Source of the DNA: Tectiglobus sp965247245
GTDB taxonomy: Bacteria; Pseudomonadota; Alphaproteobacteria; Rhizobiales; Hyphomicrobiaceae
Assembly (NCBI GenBank): GCA_965247245.1
Contig: CBDFGV010000001.1
Location: 248,001 to 312,000 of the forward strand
Reading direction: 5' to 3'
Length of the DNA stretch: 64,000 nucleotides
Numbering within the stretch: position 1 is the first letter of the stretch; each line of letters starts with the position of its first letter. The notes beneath the pieces were generated by a model. The model saw only the letters and a list, made by a program, of their open reading frames with translations. It had not been told where the DNA came from and ran no database searches. Of this stretch, positions 1-9,510 are shown piece by piece. A program made the translations under genes and the position numbers.

Positions 1-373
1 GGATTTGGAGAGATTGATGGTGGATTTCACCGTCAACGCGAGCCGTTGAGGCAAGCGCGACGTCATCAGCTTTGATCGTTCCGCTTGCGCTGCCTTGGAT
101 TGTAACGGCGCGAGCGTTCACGAGACCAGAAACGACGGCATCTTGTCCGATGAGAATTTCTTCTCCCAGGACATCACCAAAGATCTTGCCTTCGACGATA
201 ATCCGACCCTGGGAAACGATCTGTAGACCGTCACCGATAATCGCTAGGTCGTGTCCGATGACGGATGCTGTAATTGTTCCATCATTACCGCGCACAGGGC
301 CAGACCGGCTGACTTCAGGCTGGATCTGAGGTGGTTGTTGGCCATTGGACTGGTTGGAAGATGAGCCTAGCAT
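1..373 (-). CDS. Bactofilin (polymer-forming cytoskeletal protein), C-terminus cut by window edge
   Basis: Bactofilins self-assemble into filaments at the membrane and scaffold local cell-wall synthesis or appendage growth. Reading right to left from an ATG at 373 there is an uninterrupted frame to base 1. A short polar Gln/Pro-rich N-terminus (starts MLGSSSNQSNGQQPP) is followed by the repetitive right-handed beta-helix pattern typical of the DUF583/CcmA family, for example SVIGHDLAIIGDG, GRIIVEGKIFGDV and ALASTARVDGEIHH. A purine-rich stretch (agaggg) lies just upstream of the ATG. At least 124 residues are visible; whole bactofilins are commonly about 110-190 residues, so only the C-terminal tail is likely missing. 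The partner gene often linked to bactofilins, an M23 peptidase, would lie outside the window. The family call rests on the repeat pattern. Confidence 0.85.
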   Translation of the reverse strand, partial: MLGSSSNQSNGQQPPQIQPEVSRSGPVRGNDGTITASVIGHDLAIIGDGLQIVSQGRIIVEGKIFGDVLGEEILIGQDAVVSGLVNARAVTIQGSASGTIKADDVALASTARVDGEIHHQSLQI

Positions 374-824
374 CACGCCCTCTATACAAATTGGGGATGC
401 CGCGCTTCACGCCGCACCGTTACAAAACAAAACTAAAATCTCTGGTCGGGAAATTGCCAAGCAACGTTACGCATATGCGAAAAGCTGCTGGACTGCCTCC
501 GTCCCGCACGGCCAATTATTCAGCCTTGGAAGCTAAATCCAAGATCATCTGTGCATTGTGCCCAAAATCAAGTTGCCCAGTGTTTGATTTACAACACTCT
601 TTTCGGTCATAAGGGAGAGAATTTCTGAATGCTGTCGTCTTGTTTACTTGGCCGCGGATGAGATCTGATGCTGGGCTATGGTCAAGTCCGAAGTCACTTG
701 TGTATCGGTCTGTAGTATCAATTCGGTGCCGGCCAGAGTGCTGGAATCGGGGCACCAGAGGTTACACCTCGGTGCTGCCATCGCACATCGTCAAACATCG
801 GTGCAAGTTCAACGCGTCCGGCTC
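374..824. other. Intergenic stretch, no supported gene
   Basis: This is about 450 bases between the bactofilin start and the end of the small basic protein gene. Both strands contain only short frames with no convincing ribosome binding site or recognisable protein pattern. It must hold the promoter of the leftward bactofilin gene, but I see no strong -35/-10 pair. Confidence 0.5.
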
Positions 825-1214
825 CTAACGGGCGCGAAATCTCTCGCTCTTATCGCGCGATTTGCGCCGCTTGCGCTTTCTAGAAAGGGCGTCATGTCGA
901 GCGCGTCCGGCACTGCGGTTGATCTTTTCCGGCATGGTCCACCAGAGACGCCAATCCCATCTGGCGCGCGCTGGAAACGGATCAACGCCGTGGTGTCGCC
1001 GGAGCTCTGCGTCTCGCAAGAATTCGATTGCTGAGTAGATCATTCTATAACGCTGACGGGACGCTGTAACGCGCTCTAGCGCCTCGCGCCGTGATGCACC
1101 TTTTCGCAGCTCGCGGGTCAGGGCGCGTCGCAGCTTGGCTCTTGAGACATAGACGTGGGGCGGCATGTCCACGAGGTCGGGCAGGATCTTTCCGGCAATG
1201 CGTCGTTTGCTCAC
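825..1214 (-). CDS. Small basic protein of unknown function
   Basis: A 129-residue frame is read leftward from a GTG at 1214. That start is chosen because gg-agg and agaggt purine runs lie 8-15 bases upstream; a TTG nine codons further up lacks them. The product is strongly basic, with an Arg-rich helical middle (RRALTRELRKGASRREAL) and a Lys/Arg-rich tail (SRKRKRRKSRDKSERFRAR). There is no signal peptide or membrane segment. The composition would suit a nucleic-acid-binding or ribosome-associated role, but no family was recognised. It lies alone between the bactofilin and the divergently read large surface protein. It could be a spurious frame; the translation signal and the helix-like arrangement of charges are the only support. 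Confidence 0.45.
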   Translation of the reverse strand: MSKRRIAGKILPDLVDMPPHVYVSRAKLRRALTRELRKGASRREALERVTASRQRYRMIYSAIEFLRDAELRRHHGVDPFPARARWDWRLWWTMPEKINRSAGRARHDALSRKRKRRKSRDKSERFRAR

Positions 1215-1621
1215 GGTTCTACCTCTGCCTCCGACTCTCAATCTCTTCCTGCAAAAATCAACAACCAGAGATCGTAAGATCGTTACGAGAATGCCAGTGT
1301 CTTCCCGAAACGGCCCCCACTGGACCGATAACGCCCCGCCAAGATTGCAACGACGGTGACGACCAAAATCACCCGCGCCATTGCGTGCAAGGTTAACTTA
1401 CGATGAAGCGTTGTTCCGTTTCGCATCTTTGGCGGCGCTATGAGTCATTTTTCTGACTTCTCGAATGTGCCTACAGCCATTTGTTTGTGCAGCCTTAAGC
1501 ATTGCGGTGTCTAATTGAGGGTCGCAGACAGACACGTTTGCACTGCTCTTATTGATCCCGTTTGCGTCGATCAGCACGCTTCGTTGGTAAAGGGCATGGA
1601 CCGAGAACAAGGCTTGACGAA
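1215..1621. other. Divergent intergenic region upstream of the large surface protein
   Basis: This is 407 bases between the leftward small basic protein and the rightward DUF4347 gene. It should carry both promoters. Short frames on either strand look spurious. No clear sigma-70 pair, operator or hairpin was identified. Confidence 0.4.
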
Positions 1622-4600
1622 ATGCCCGACGTTCAAATTCATCGCCTTATCTATCGCGCTTTGGAGCCGCGTGTCGTCTTCGACGGCGCCGGTGCTGCAA
1701 CAATAGATGCGGCGGCAGAGCCGGTCACCTCGGCTGATACTGATACGGCAGCCAGTGAGGCTCAGACAAGTCAAGCCGAGAGCACTGCGCTCTACAATGC
1801 CCTTGCAACAGGATCCAATGACCAGGGCGAACCTTCGTTCCTACCCGGCAACTCGCAGGTAGCAAATTCGACAGATCGCGAATTCGTCTTCATCGACTCC
1901 TCGGTTGAGGATGCTGATAATCTGATTGCTGGCCTGAACCCGTCGGCCAACATTGTGATGCTCGATGGCGAGAGCGACGGCGTTTGGCAAATTGTTAACG
2001 CGCTGCGCAATGAGAGCGATGTCTCTGCAATCCACATCCTCGCGCATGGTGACAACGGAGAACTCGCGCTGGGCAATGCGCTTGTCGATGTCGAAGGAAT
2101 TCGCCACAACTACGCCGACGAGTTTGCCGTGATCGGCGAAGTCCTGTCAGATCAGGCTGACATCCTGATCTATGGCTGCAATTTCTCAGGCGGTGCAGCA
2201 GGGGCTGAAGCCGTTGAGCTGCTTGGTCTTATGACAGGGGCTGACATTGCCGCTTCGAATGATCTGACAGGCAGCGCAGGTCAAGGCGGCGATTGGAACC
2301 TCGAGACGCAGCGCGGCGCCATTGAGGCACAGACAATTTCTGTCGGGAACTGGAGCGGCGTGCTGGATCTACCGCCGGTTGCCAACAACGATACCGTAAC
2401 AACAACGGAAGATAGCCGGACAGTCTTCAATCCACTGGCAAATGACAGTGATGCCGAAGGCGACGTCTTCCTGACATCCTTTGCTCAACCAACCTCCGGT
2501 GAAGTAGCGATTGCCATGGGAGAGACGGGATCAGTCGATGTTGATTCCGGCGGCACGACCATTTCACTCGACCGCAATTACGAAAATCCGGTGGTCTTCG
2601 TTTTTACGACGACCGAGAACGAGGCCAGCTCATCGCCGGACATTGCGCGCGTGAGCAACATCACTGGCAATTCGTTTGATCTCGCCATTGTTGAACCAAA
2701 CTCGGGCAATCCGTTTGATACGACAGACGGCGTGCATGGCCTGGAGACCGTCAGCTACATCGTGCTTGAGGCAGGTGTGTGGACGTTGGGCGATGGGACA
2801 GTCGTCGAAGTCGGCACGCGGGATGTTGCAACCGATGCCGGCTCGTTCACCAACGTAACGTTCAATCACGCATTTGGCAGTGAGCCGGTTGTTCTAAGTC
2901 AAGTGCAGACCAACAATAATGCGGTCGATTACAACGAGGCCAGGCAGCGAAACGTCACCGGAACAGGGTATCAGGTAACGAACGAACCAGCAGACTTTCA
3001 ATCAAGCGCAATCGGCGTCGCGGAACGTATCGGCTATCTGGCCGTCAGCGCCGGCACCGGCACGTGGAGTGGCATTGACTTCGAGGCCGGCATAACCGCC
3101 GACAATGTCACTCATGTTTCTCAGGGTATCAATTTTGCCAACGACCTTGGATCGTCAGTGAACTTCCTCGGACAGCTGCATTCGTTCGATGGTCCGGATA
3201 ATGCCCACGCCGATGCCAGGAACCTCAATGGCACCGGGGTCAGTGTCAGTGTTCAGGAAGACCGGACATCGGACAACGAAGTCAACCATACCAGCGAGCG
3301 GATTGGTTGGCTGGCGCTCGGCGGGGACGGCTTGCTCGGAGCCGTGAGCGGCACGAACTTGCGCATGGCAAGCTCTGATGTGCAGTTCATCTACACGACT
3401 GCTGACGATGTTTTCGGAAGCGAGAGCTTTTCATATACGGTCGAAGACACGATCGGTCAGACAGCTTCAGCAACGGTAACCATCAACGCCGCGCCGGAAA
3501 CTGATGTCGTCGCAGATTCCACTACAACGGTCGCAAACACGCCGGTCACCATCAACGTGTTCGACAACGACAACTTCGAAGGTGACGTGACGCTCACCGC
3601 AGTAAGCGCACCGATCAATGGCACGGTCAGTTTCAACGCAGCAGGAAGTGTGACCTACACGCCGAACCCCGGCTTCCAGGGTGTCGAGACCCTCACCTAC
3701 ACGGTAACTGAGGATACGCTTGGTCTTGTCGAAACGGGTTCGGTCTCATTCACCGTGACGTCGGACACAGCGCCCTCTGCCAATGCTGACAATATTGCCG
3801 CCACTGAGGATGCGGTGACGACTTTCAATACACTCGCCAATGACAGCGACGCCGAGAGCGATTTCTTTCTCACGTCCTTCGTTCAACCAGCCGTTGGCGA
3901 GTTGCAGTTGGATATTGGCCAGGTCGGAGCAGTCGACGTTGATTCCAGCGGCACGACAATCAACTTTGGACGCAGCTATACCAATCCAGTTGTCTTTGCC
4001 TTCGTAACAACCGAGAACGAGACATCGAGCGCACCCGACATCGCGCGTGTCAGCAACGTGACTGGCACGTCCTTCGATTTGCGCATTGTTGAGCCGAACT
4101 CCGGCATCGGTTCCGACACAACGGACGGCATCCACGGCGTAGAATCAGTGAGCTACATCGTTCTGGAAGCTGGCGTGTGGACCCTGGCAGACGGCACTGT
4201 CGTTGAGGTCGGCAAGAGCGACGTCTCAACCGGCGCCAACGGCTTCACCAGCGTCAACTTCAAGCATACCTTCAGTGGTACGCCTGTTGCGATCAGCTCA
4301 ATCCAAACTGATAACAACGGCATTGCGTTCAATTCCGCGCGGCAGGACAACGTTAGCAGTACCGGCTACCAGGTCACCAATGAGCCTGCCGACTATCAAT
4401 CTAATGCGATCACCCAGGCCGAGTCGATCGGTTATCTCGTGATCGGGCAAGGCTCCGGCAGCTGGAGTGGTCTGAATTTCGAAGCCGGCATAACGGCGGA
4501 CAATGTCACACACACGGATCGCGCCGTCAGCTTTTCGAGCAGTCTCGGCGGGACGCCAAACCTGCTTGCACAACTCCACACCTTCGATGGCGGCGACAAT

Positions 4601-6157
4601 GCCCACCTCGATGCAAACGGTTTGACGGCATCGGGTGTCAACTTCAGTGTCCAGGAGGACCGGACGCTGGATAGCGAGATCAATCACACAACGGAACGGG
4701 CCGGGTGGCTAGCGATTGGCGGTAGCGGAGTTTTACAGGCCACAAGCGGCACTGACTATCGCATTGCGAGCGCCGATGCGCGCTTCTCATACTCGGCTCC
4801 CGATGACGTCAACGGCGTACAGACTTTCAACTACACAATAGAGGACGTCCACGGAAACACCGACACCGGTCTTGCCACGCTCAACATTGCACCGGAGGCT
4901 GACACCGTGGCCGATCTGGTAACCACGGCGGAAGAGACGGCTGTCGCTTTCAACGTTCTCGCTAATGATGCCTTTGAAGGCGCGGTAGTCTTGTCAAACG
5001 TACTGCCGCCGGCCAATGGCTCCGTGACATTCGATGCTGCAGGCAATGTCACGTATACACCCAACCCAGACTTCAACGGCGTCGAAACGATCACCTACAT
5101 TGTGAGCGAAGATACGTTGGGTGTCACAGAGACTGGCACCATCAGTGTTACAGTCACGCCGGTCAATGATGCGCCGATAGCAAATGATGATGTCTTTGTC
5201 ACAGACGCCGGCCGGCCAACACCGATATCTGTCCTCGCCAATGATACTGATGTAGATATGGATAGCCTAGTCGTGGTTGCGGCAAATGCCGCAAATGGCA
5301 CTGTGAGCATCAATGCGAACGGGACCGTCACGTATCAATCTGCACCAGGATTTGTTGGCCGTGACACGATCACCTATAAGGTATCGGACGGCAATGGCGG
5401 GACTGACGACGCGACCGTGACGATCGTTGTTCGTCCGTTCTCACATATTGCGGTTGAGTCAATCGGACGGTCTGATCCAGTCCCTCAGCCATCCGTTTCT
5501 GAAAGCATGAATGAGGACGGTGCGGTACTCGACGCCCTGAGGGAAATAGGCGGCAGGGCGGAATTCGCAGACGTCGCAATCACTGGCAAGCACGTTCTCT
5601 TCGCAGCTGAACTGAAGGCCGATAGGGTCGCGGCAATCCTTGATCAGCCCGCACTTGCAGGTCTTAATCTGAGTGACTCGGCGGAAGCAAGGTCGGCCCA
5701 AGGGTACTCGCTTCAGTTCCCCGTGGTCGCGGGCGTTGGTCAGAGCGCCGAGCACGCAAAGGTGGTTTTAGACACCGTTGTTCTGGGAGACACTCTCGTC
5801 TTTGCTGTCTCGGTACAAAACGATTCAGCGTCAGGATGGCTATCCAATGTCCGCATCATCACTGAACCGGACGGTGAGGTGCCTACTTGGCTCAACGCGG
5901 TCCAACCGACGCTCTTTACGGGGAAGCTACCGCTGGGTATCGACGGCCAGCAGCTTCGGCTCATCATCGAGCATGCCGATGGCAGTCTGGTCCATCAAAC
6001 CGTGCACCTCGAGTTTTCGTCGGGCATGACACACATTGTCAGTTCCGCCATGGTGTCAGGAGCACCGAGTCCATTCCAGGCGCAGTTTAACCCCATAGAT
6101 GTGATAACCGAACAGGCGGCAGGGCAGCTTGAAGTGCTGATCACCAACGGCAACTAG
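1622..6157 (+). CDS. LEPR-motif/DUF4347 large surface protein with tandem duplicated modules
   Basis: This 1511-residue protein is probably exported or cell-surface attached. The start is placed at ATG 1622 because the signature LEPRVVFDGAGA then falls at residues 14-25, as in other DUF4347 giants; a TTG 20 codons upstream is also open. A Ser/Thr/Ala-rich linker leads to a DUF4347 domain (about residues 86-240, with AIHILAHGDNGEL and ILIYGCNFSGG). After that come two copies of a 466-codon module. Each copy has a cadherin-like part (LANDSDAEGDVFL in copy 1, LANDSDAESDFFL in copy 2), a beta-rich part with the pattern GYQVTNEPAD and WSG, and a VTYTPNP...GVET cadherin-like part. One further cadherin-like repeat (ISVLANDTDVD) and a roughly 240-residue unique C-terminus follow. 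No Sec signal and no GGxGxDxxx RTX nonapeptides are seen. Type I secretion is typical of such proteins, but no secretion genes lie beside it. The function, adhesion or matrix, is inference. Confidence 0.85.
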   Translation: MPDVQIHRLIYRALEPRVVFDGAGAATIDAAAEPVTSADTDTAASEAQTSQAESTALYNALATGSNDQGEPSFLPGNSQVANSTDREFVFIDSSVEDADNLIAGLNPSANIVMLDGESDGVWQIVNALRNESDVSAIHILAHGDNGELALGNALVDVEGIRHNYADEFAVIGEVLSDQADILIYGCNFSGGAAGAEAVELLGLMTGADIAASNDLTGSAGQGGDWNLETQRGAIEAQTISVGNWSGVLDLPPVANNDTVTTTEDSRTVFNPLANDSDAEGDVFLTSFAQPTSGEVAIAMGETGSVDVDSGGTTISLDRNYENPVVFVFTTTENEASSSPDIARVSNITGNSFDLAIVEPNSGNPFDTTDGVHGLETVSYIVLEAGVWTLGDGTVVEVGTRDVATDAGSFTNVTFNHAFGSEPVVLSQVQTNNNAVDYNEARQRNVTGTGYQVTNEPADFQSSAIGVAERIGYLAVSAGTGTWSGIDFEAGITADNVTHVSQGINFANDLGSSVNFLGQLHSFDGPDNAHADARNLNGTGVSVSVQEDRTSDNEVNHTSERIGWLALGGDGLLGAVSGTNLRMASSDVQFIYTTADDVFGSESFSYTVEDTIGQTASATVTINAAPETDVVADSTTTVANTPVTINVFDNDNFEGDVTLTAVSAPINGTVSFNAAGSVTYTPNPGFQGVETLTYTVTEDTLGLVETGSVSFTVTSDTAPSANADNIAATEDAVTTFNTLANDSDAESDFFLTSFVQPAVGELQLDIGQVGAVDVDSSGTTINFGRSYTNPVVFAFVTTENETSSAPDIARVSNVTGTSFDLRIVEPNSGIGSDTTDGIHGVESVSYIVLEAGVWTLADGTVVEVGKSDVSTGANGFTSVNFKHTFSGTPVAISSIQTDNNGIAFNSARQDNVSSTGYQVTNEPADYQSNAITQAESIGYLVIGQGSGSWSGLNFEAGITADNVTHTDRAVSFSSSLGGTPNLLAQLHTFDGGDNAHLDANGLTASGVNFSVQEDRTLDSEINHTTERAGWLAIGGSGVLQATSGTDYRIASADARFSYSAPDDVNGVQTFNYTIEDVHGNTDTGLATLNIAPEADTVADLVTTAEETAVAFNVLANDAFEGAVVLSNVLPPANGSVTFDAAGNVTYTPNPDFNGVETITYIVSEDTLGVTETGTISVTVTPVNDAPIANDDVFVTDAGRPTPISVLANDTDVDMDSLVVVAANAANGTVSINANGTVTYQSAPGFVGRDTITYKVSDGNGGTDDATVTIVVRPFSHIAVESIGRSDPVPQPSVSESMNEDGAVLDALREIGGRAEFADVAITGKHVLFAAELKADRVAAILDQPALAGLNLSDSAEARSAQGYSLQFPVVAGVGQSAEHAKVVLDTVVLGDTLVFAVSVQNDSASGWLSNVRIITEPDGEVPTWLNAVQPTLFTGKLPLGIDGQQLRLIIEHADGSLVHQTVHLEFSSGMTHIVSSAMVSGAPSPFQAQFNPIDVITEQAAGQLEVLITNGN
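2372..5170 (+). repeat. In-frame tandem duplication (two about 1.4-kb units) inside the DUF4347 gene
   Basis: Unit 1 runs from 2372 to 3769 and unit 2 from 3770 to about 5170. Corresponding landmarks, such as the codons for DIARVSN at 2639 and 4037, are exactly 1398 bases apart. The two units keep the same order of sub-domains along their whole length but differ at many codons. The duplication is therefore old rather than an assembly artefact. Confidence 0.85.
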
Positions 6158-6199
6158 GTTTCGTCCGACGCAGGGGGAGCGTTGTAATAATCAGTTCTC

Positions 6200-6227
6200 G
6201 TCACAACAGGAACAATGCTGTTGTGAC
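6200..6227. terminator. Hairpin between convergent genes
   Basis: A perfect 10-bp inverted repeat (GTCACAACAG at 6200-6209, CTGTTGTGAC at 6218-6227) has an 8-base loop. It lies between the end of the rightward DUF4347 gene and the end of the leftward patatin gene. No U-run follows on either side, so it is either a bidirectional mRNA 3'-end hairpin or a weak terminator. Confidence 0.6.
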
Positions 6228-6243
6228 GGCGAATGGTGCGCGT

Positions 6244-7443
6244 TCAGTGTGAAAAATCCAATGGCCGGTCTCGCCAACGGTAACCGCGTCGTCCAAGGCG
6301 GTAGCCATATTGGTAGAGTGCGTTCATGTATTCGCGGTCAAACGGACCCGGACTGACCGCGTCAAAGTCATTCTTGATGTGCGCTAGGCGAAACTTGATG
6401 CCATCACGCTCCGTTGTCGCAAAGATTCGGTAGGTATCATTGACGCCACTCGACGCGATCATGGTGGAAATCGCATGCTTGGAAATGTCCAGGGTCTTAC
6501 GTTTGACCTCGGCTTCGGCGCGCTTCACGCGACCGTTGCGAATGATGTAGGCGACGCGCCGTTTCGGTAGTCTATGACGGAGCCTTTTGTCACGCAGATG
6601 GCTAGGAGAGTAGGACGGTGGATAGAGAAAGGCCTGCGCGATCAGGCCACCATCGACGTGCATTTCCTGGTAGCGCTTTCCGTTCACGGTGACGTCGAGC
6701 ATAACCGGTGGGAACACGCCAGGTATTGCGGCTGAAGCAAGCAGGATATCGACAATGAGTTCGCGAGCTTTAGGATGCGCGCTTTCAGCAATAGCGCCAA
6801 TGTTCCAGATGACGGCGCGACCCTGATCCAGATTCGTCGTCAGAATAAGCAACAGTCGCCCCTTGCTGTACTCTTCAGCAATGCGCCGGACAAAGTCGGC
6901 ACTCATCTGTTCGAGGATTAGCTCGCGCAGCGGCGTCGTGTCGGTCAGTGCTTCATTTGTTAGCGTAGCCAGGATCGGGCTGTGCTTCTGAAAGATGTCA
7001 TCGGCATTGATGGACGTATACACGTCACGCATACGGTCATCGTAGGCAGGCCCGAGAAACGCGAATGGCGCAGAAAGCGCCCCGGTGCTGATGCCGGTGA
7101 CGACATCGAACTTCGGTCGCGTACCACGTTCCGACCAGCCGGCAAGAAGACCGGCGCCGAAAGCACCGTTTTCACCACCACCGGAAATCGCCAAGAAGCT
7201 GAATTCGCGTGCTCTTGTGCCCGAGCGGCTGCGCTTCAGGAGGGCACTCTCGGCAAAGATGGCAATCCGAGCGCTGTCACCGGAGGCGTAAAACCGTGCA
7301 TTTGGGACATCCAACACGCGTGCCGCTGGAGCGTCTGCAATCGACAACGCCGGCAAGCGGTCATTGCTCGCGCAGGCGGCCAGCAAGATTGGCAGAGCAA
7401 GGGCGAGCATCACGTAATCGAGGCGAAGAACGTTGCCGCGCAT
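6244..7443 (-). CDS. Patatin-like phospholipase, predicted lipoprotein
   Basis: This is a 399-residue lipid acyl hydrolase of the patatin family, predicted to be anchored to a membrane facing the periplasm. The start at ATG 7443 makes the N-terminus a compact lipoprotein signal ending in LLAAC, with lipid on Cys24. Longer in-frame starts (up to 7587) would bury that signal. The oxyanion loop GGGENGAFGAG is at residues 88-98 and the nucleophile elbow GISTG at 117-121 (Ser119). The dyad aspartate is in the motif VDGGL further on. The substrate is unknown. It is transcribed convergently with the DUF4347 gene, and a long intergenic region lies upstream of it. Confidence 0.85.
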   Translation of the reverse strand: MRGNVLRLDYVMLALALPILLAACASNDRLPALSIADAPAARVLDVPNARFYASGDSARIAIFAESALLKRSRSGTRAREFSFLAISGGGENGAFGAGLLAGWSERGTRPKFDVVTGISTGALSAPFAFLGPAYDDRMRDVYTSINADDIFQKHSPILATLTNEALTDTTPLRELILEQMSADFVRRIAEEYSKGRLLLILTTNLDQGRAVIWNIGAIAESAHPKARELIVDILLASAAIPGVFPPVMLDVTVNGKRYQEMHVDGGLIAQAFLYPPSYSPSHLRDKRLRHRLPKRRVAYIIRNGRVKRAEAEVKRKTLDISKHAISTMIASSGVNDTYRIFATTERDGIKFRLAHIKNDFDAVSPGPFDREYMNALYQYGYRLGRRGYRWRDRPLDFSH

Positions 7444-8062
7444 CGCAGTGATGTCAGTGGTGGAAGACTTAGAATACGCCTCAGGCGCGCGTCGCGTATT
7501 GAGATGCCATAGCATCCAAAAAGATCGTTTGACGCTGGTTACATTAGACATCGCGCAGGCATTAAAGGTCAGATCAGAAATACTCACGATTAGAGTGACA
7601 TGTCACCTGGCGCCTGTCGAGGAAGCAGAGCTGAGGGTCGGCAGTTCTGCTGGTCCGTGTCGCTGGCGGCCACACACTATCGGCAGGCAGAAGATTTCTG
7701 CACCGGCCAGTTGGTTTGTCATGGCTGCAGCCCAGCGGCGTTCGGCACAGCCCCGCACCGTGCGGCACGGGGCCCGAGGTGGAGTGTGGTGCAAACAACC
7801 TCGGTCGGTGATACCGACAGCTCCTTTTAGCACAGCGAGACTGCGCAGTCCCGGGTGGCCGAAGAAATTGGAAGCCGATCAGGCTTGCTAGTTTTTTAGG
7901 CGACTAGAGGGTGGTGCTCAATTTTCAATCTTCTGTGATGAAATTTGCGGCTTCTGAGCCTGCGATGGGTGCCGCAGTATCACCATGAGAGTTCAGGTGG
8001 AGGGCCCATTTATATATCAATTACAGATGGTTGGGTTGCAACATGCCTTTAAATTTACCAAC
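7444..8062. other. Divergent intergenic region upstream of the urea operon
   Basis: About 620 bases separate the patatin gene from the sigma-54 promoter of urtA. No frame on either strand is convincing. A 6-bp inverted repeat (GTCGGT at 7804-7809, ACCGAC at 7813-7818) and an imperfect one (ATGGGTG at 7965-7971, TCACCAT at 7980-7986) are present. The second lies about 100 bases upstream of the promoter, where an enhancer-binding protein would sit. Neither matches the NtrC consensus well. Confidence 0.45.
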
Positions 8063-8077
8063 TGGCACGGCGTTTGC
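8063..8077 (+). promoter_or_regulatory. Sigma-54 (-24/-12) promoter of urtA
   Basis: The sequence TGGCACGGCGTTTGC matches the RpoN consensus: the invariant GG at 8064-8065, GC at 8076-8077, and the correct 10-bp spacing between them. It is 41 bases upstream of the urtA ATG, giving an expected transcript start near 8089 and a leader of about 30 nt. It implies an NtrC-type activator and nitrogen-limitation control of the urea genes. Confidence 0.85.
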
Positions 8078-8118
8078 CATTTGTTAACCGGTGCAAACAA
8101 CTTCAGTTGGAGACTAGA

Positions 8119-9408
8119 ATGAAAATAACGCGTAGATCTTTGCTTGGGTCCGTCGCGCTTGGGGTCAGCCTCGCCGTCGGTGGCGTGGCCGCCAAAGCCG
8201 AGGAAACCATCAAGGTCGGCATCCTGCACTCGCTATCAGGCACCATGGCAATCAGTGAGACCACACTGAAAGACGCCATGCTGATGTTGATCGAGGAGCA
8301 GAACAAGAAAGGTGGTCTGCTCGGCAAGAAACTTGAGCCTGTCGTGGTGGATCCCGCCTCCAACTGGCCGCTGTTTGCGGAAAAGGCGCGCGAGCTGATC
8401 TCGCAGAAGAAGGTGTCAGCCGTCTTCGGATGCTGGACATCCGTTTCCCGCAAGTCTGTGCTGCCCGTCTTTAAGGAGCTCAACTCGCTCTTGTTCTATC
8501 CCGTCCAGTACGAAGGTGAAGAGAGCGAACGCAACGTTTTCTACACCGGCGCTGCTCCGAACCAGCAGGCTATCCCTGCGGTTGACTATCTGATGAGCGA
8601 GGACGGTGGTTCGGTGAAGCGCTGGGTGCTTGCCGGTACGGACTATGTCTACCCGCGCACGACCAACAAAATCTTGGCGGCCTATCTCAAGGCGAAGGGC
8701 GTCAAGGACGAAGACATCATGATCAACTATACGCCGTTCGGACATTCCGACTGGCAGACGATCGTGTCCGACATCAAAAAGTTTGGCTCGGCCGGCAAGA
8801 AGACCGCGGTGGTTTCGACCATCAACGGTGATGCCAACGTTCCTTTCTACAAAGAACTTTCCAACCAGGGTATCGAAGCGACCGAAATCCCTGTTGTTGC
8901 GTTCTCCGTCGGTGAAGAAGAACTGGCCGGCATCGATACGTCCAACCTGGTTGGCCACCTCGCAGCATGGAACTACTTCCAGTCCGTTGAGGCTCCGGCA
9001 AACGCTGAGTTCATCAAGAAGTGGAAAGCGTTCACTAAGAACCCGAAGCGCGTGACCAATGACCCGATGGAAGCCCACTATATAGGCTTCAACATGTGGG
9101 TGAAGGCGGTTGAGAAAGCCAAGAGCACCGATCCTGACAAGGTCATTGAGGCGATCATCGGTGTCGAGGTTCCAAACCTGACAGGCGGCACCTCGAAAAT
9201 GCTGCCGAACCACCATATCACCAAGCCGGTCTTGATCGGAGAAATCCTGGAGACGGGACAGTTCGATGTTGTTTGGAAAACCAAAGGTCTGGTGCCGGGC
9301 GACGCTTGGTCGGATTTCCTGCCTGGTTCGAAAGACCTGATCAGCGATTGGCCCGGCAAGAAGTGCGGTAACTACAATACTAAGACGGGCAAGTGCGGCG
9401 GCGTCTAA
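8119..9408 (+). CDS. urtA: Urea ABC transporter, periplasmic urea-binding protein
   Basis: This 429-residue binding protein captures urea in the periplasm and delivers it to UrtBC. The start at ATG 8119 follows a ttggag ribosome site and gives the N-terminus MKITRRSLLGSVALG with a signal peptide ending near AKAEE. The RR-x-LL pattern suggests possible Tat export. The mature chain shows UrtA hallmarks: TIKVGILHSLSGTMAISE, FGCWTSVSRKSVLPV and LLFYPVQYEGEE. The family is the branched-chain amino acid-type binding proteins (type I fold), and the length is normal. It is the first gene of the urt-ure block, directly behind a sigma-54 promoter, and a hairpin separates it from urtB. Confidence 0.95.
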   Translation: MKITRRSLLGSVALGVSLAVGGVAAKAEETIKVGILHSLSGTMAISETTLKDAMLMLIEEQNKKGGLLGKKLEPVVVDPASNWPLFAEKARELISQKKVSAVFGCWTSVSRKSVLPVFKELNSLLFYPVQYEGEESERNVFYTGAAPNQQAIPAVDYLMSEDGGSVKRWVLAGTDYVYPRTTNKILAAYLKAKGVKDEDIMINYTPFGHSDWQTIVSDIKKFGSAGKKTAVVSTINGDANVPFYKELSNQGIEATEIPVVAFSVGEEELAGIDTSNLVGHLAAWNYFQSVEAPANAEFIKKWKAFTKNPKRVTNDPMEAHYIGFNMWVKAVEKAKSTDPDKVIEAIIGVEVPNLTGGTSKMLPNHHITKPVLIGEILETGQFDVVWKTKGLVPGDAWSDFLPGSKDLISDWPGKKCGNYNTKTGKCGGV

Positions 9409-9510
9409 CGCATAAATGACGAAGGGAGCGGCCGGGTGTTTCGCGACATGCTTCGGACACCTGGGCTGCACAGCATAACCGTCTGGTCTGCCTTTGGCCC
9501 GCCGGTAAAG

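Noticed and set aside
7433..7891. 152-codon rightward frame overlapping the patatin gene start
   Set aside because: No ribosome site or protein-like pattern, and composition follows the opposite strand. It is treated as a shadow frame.
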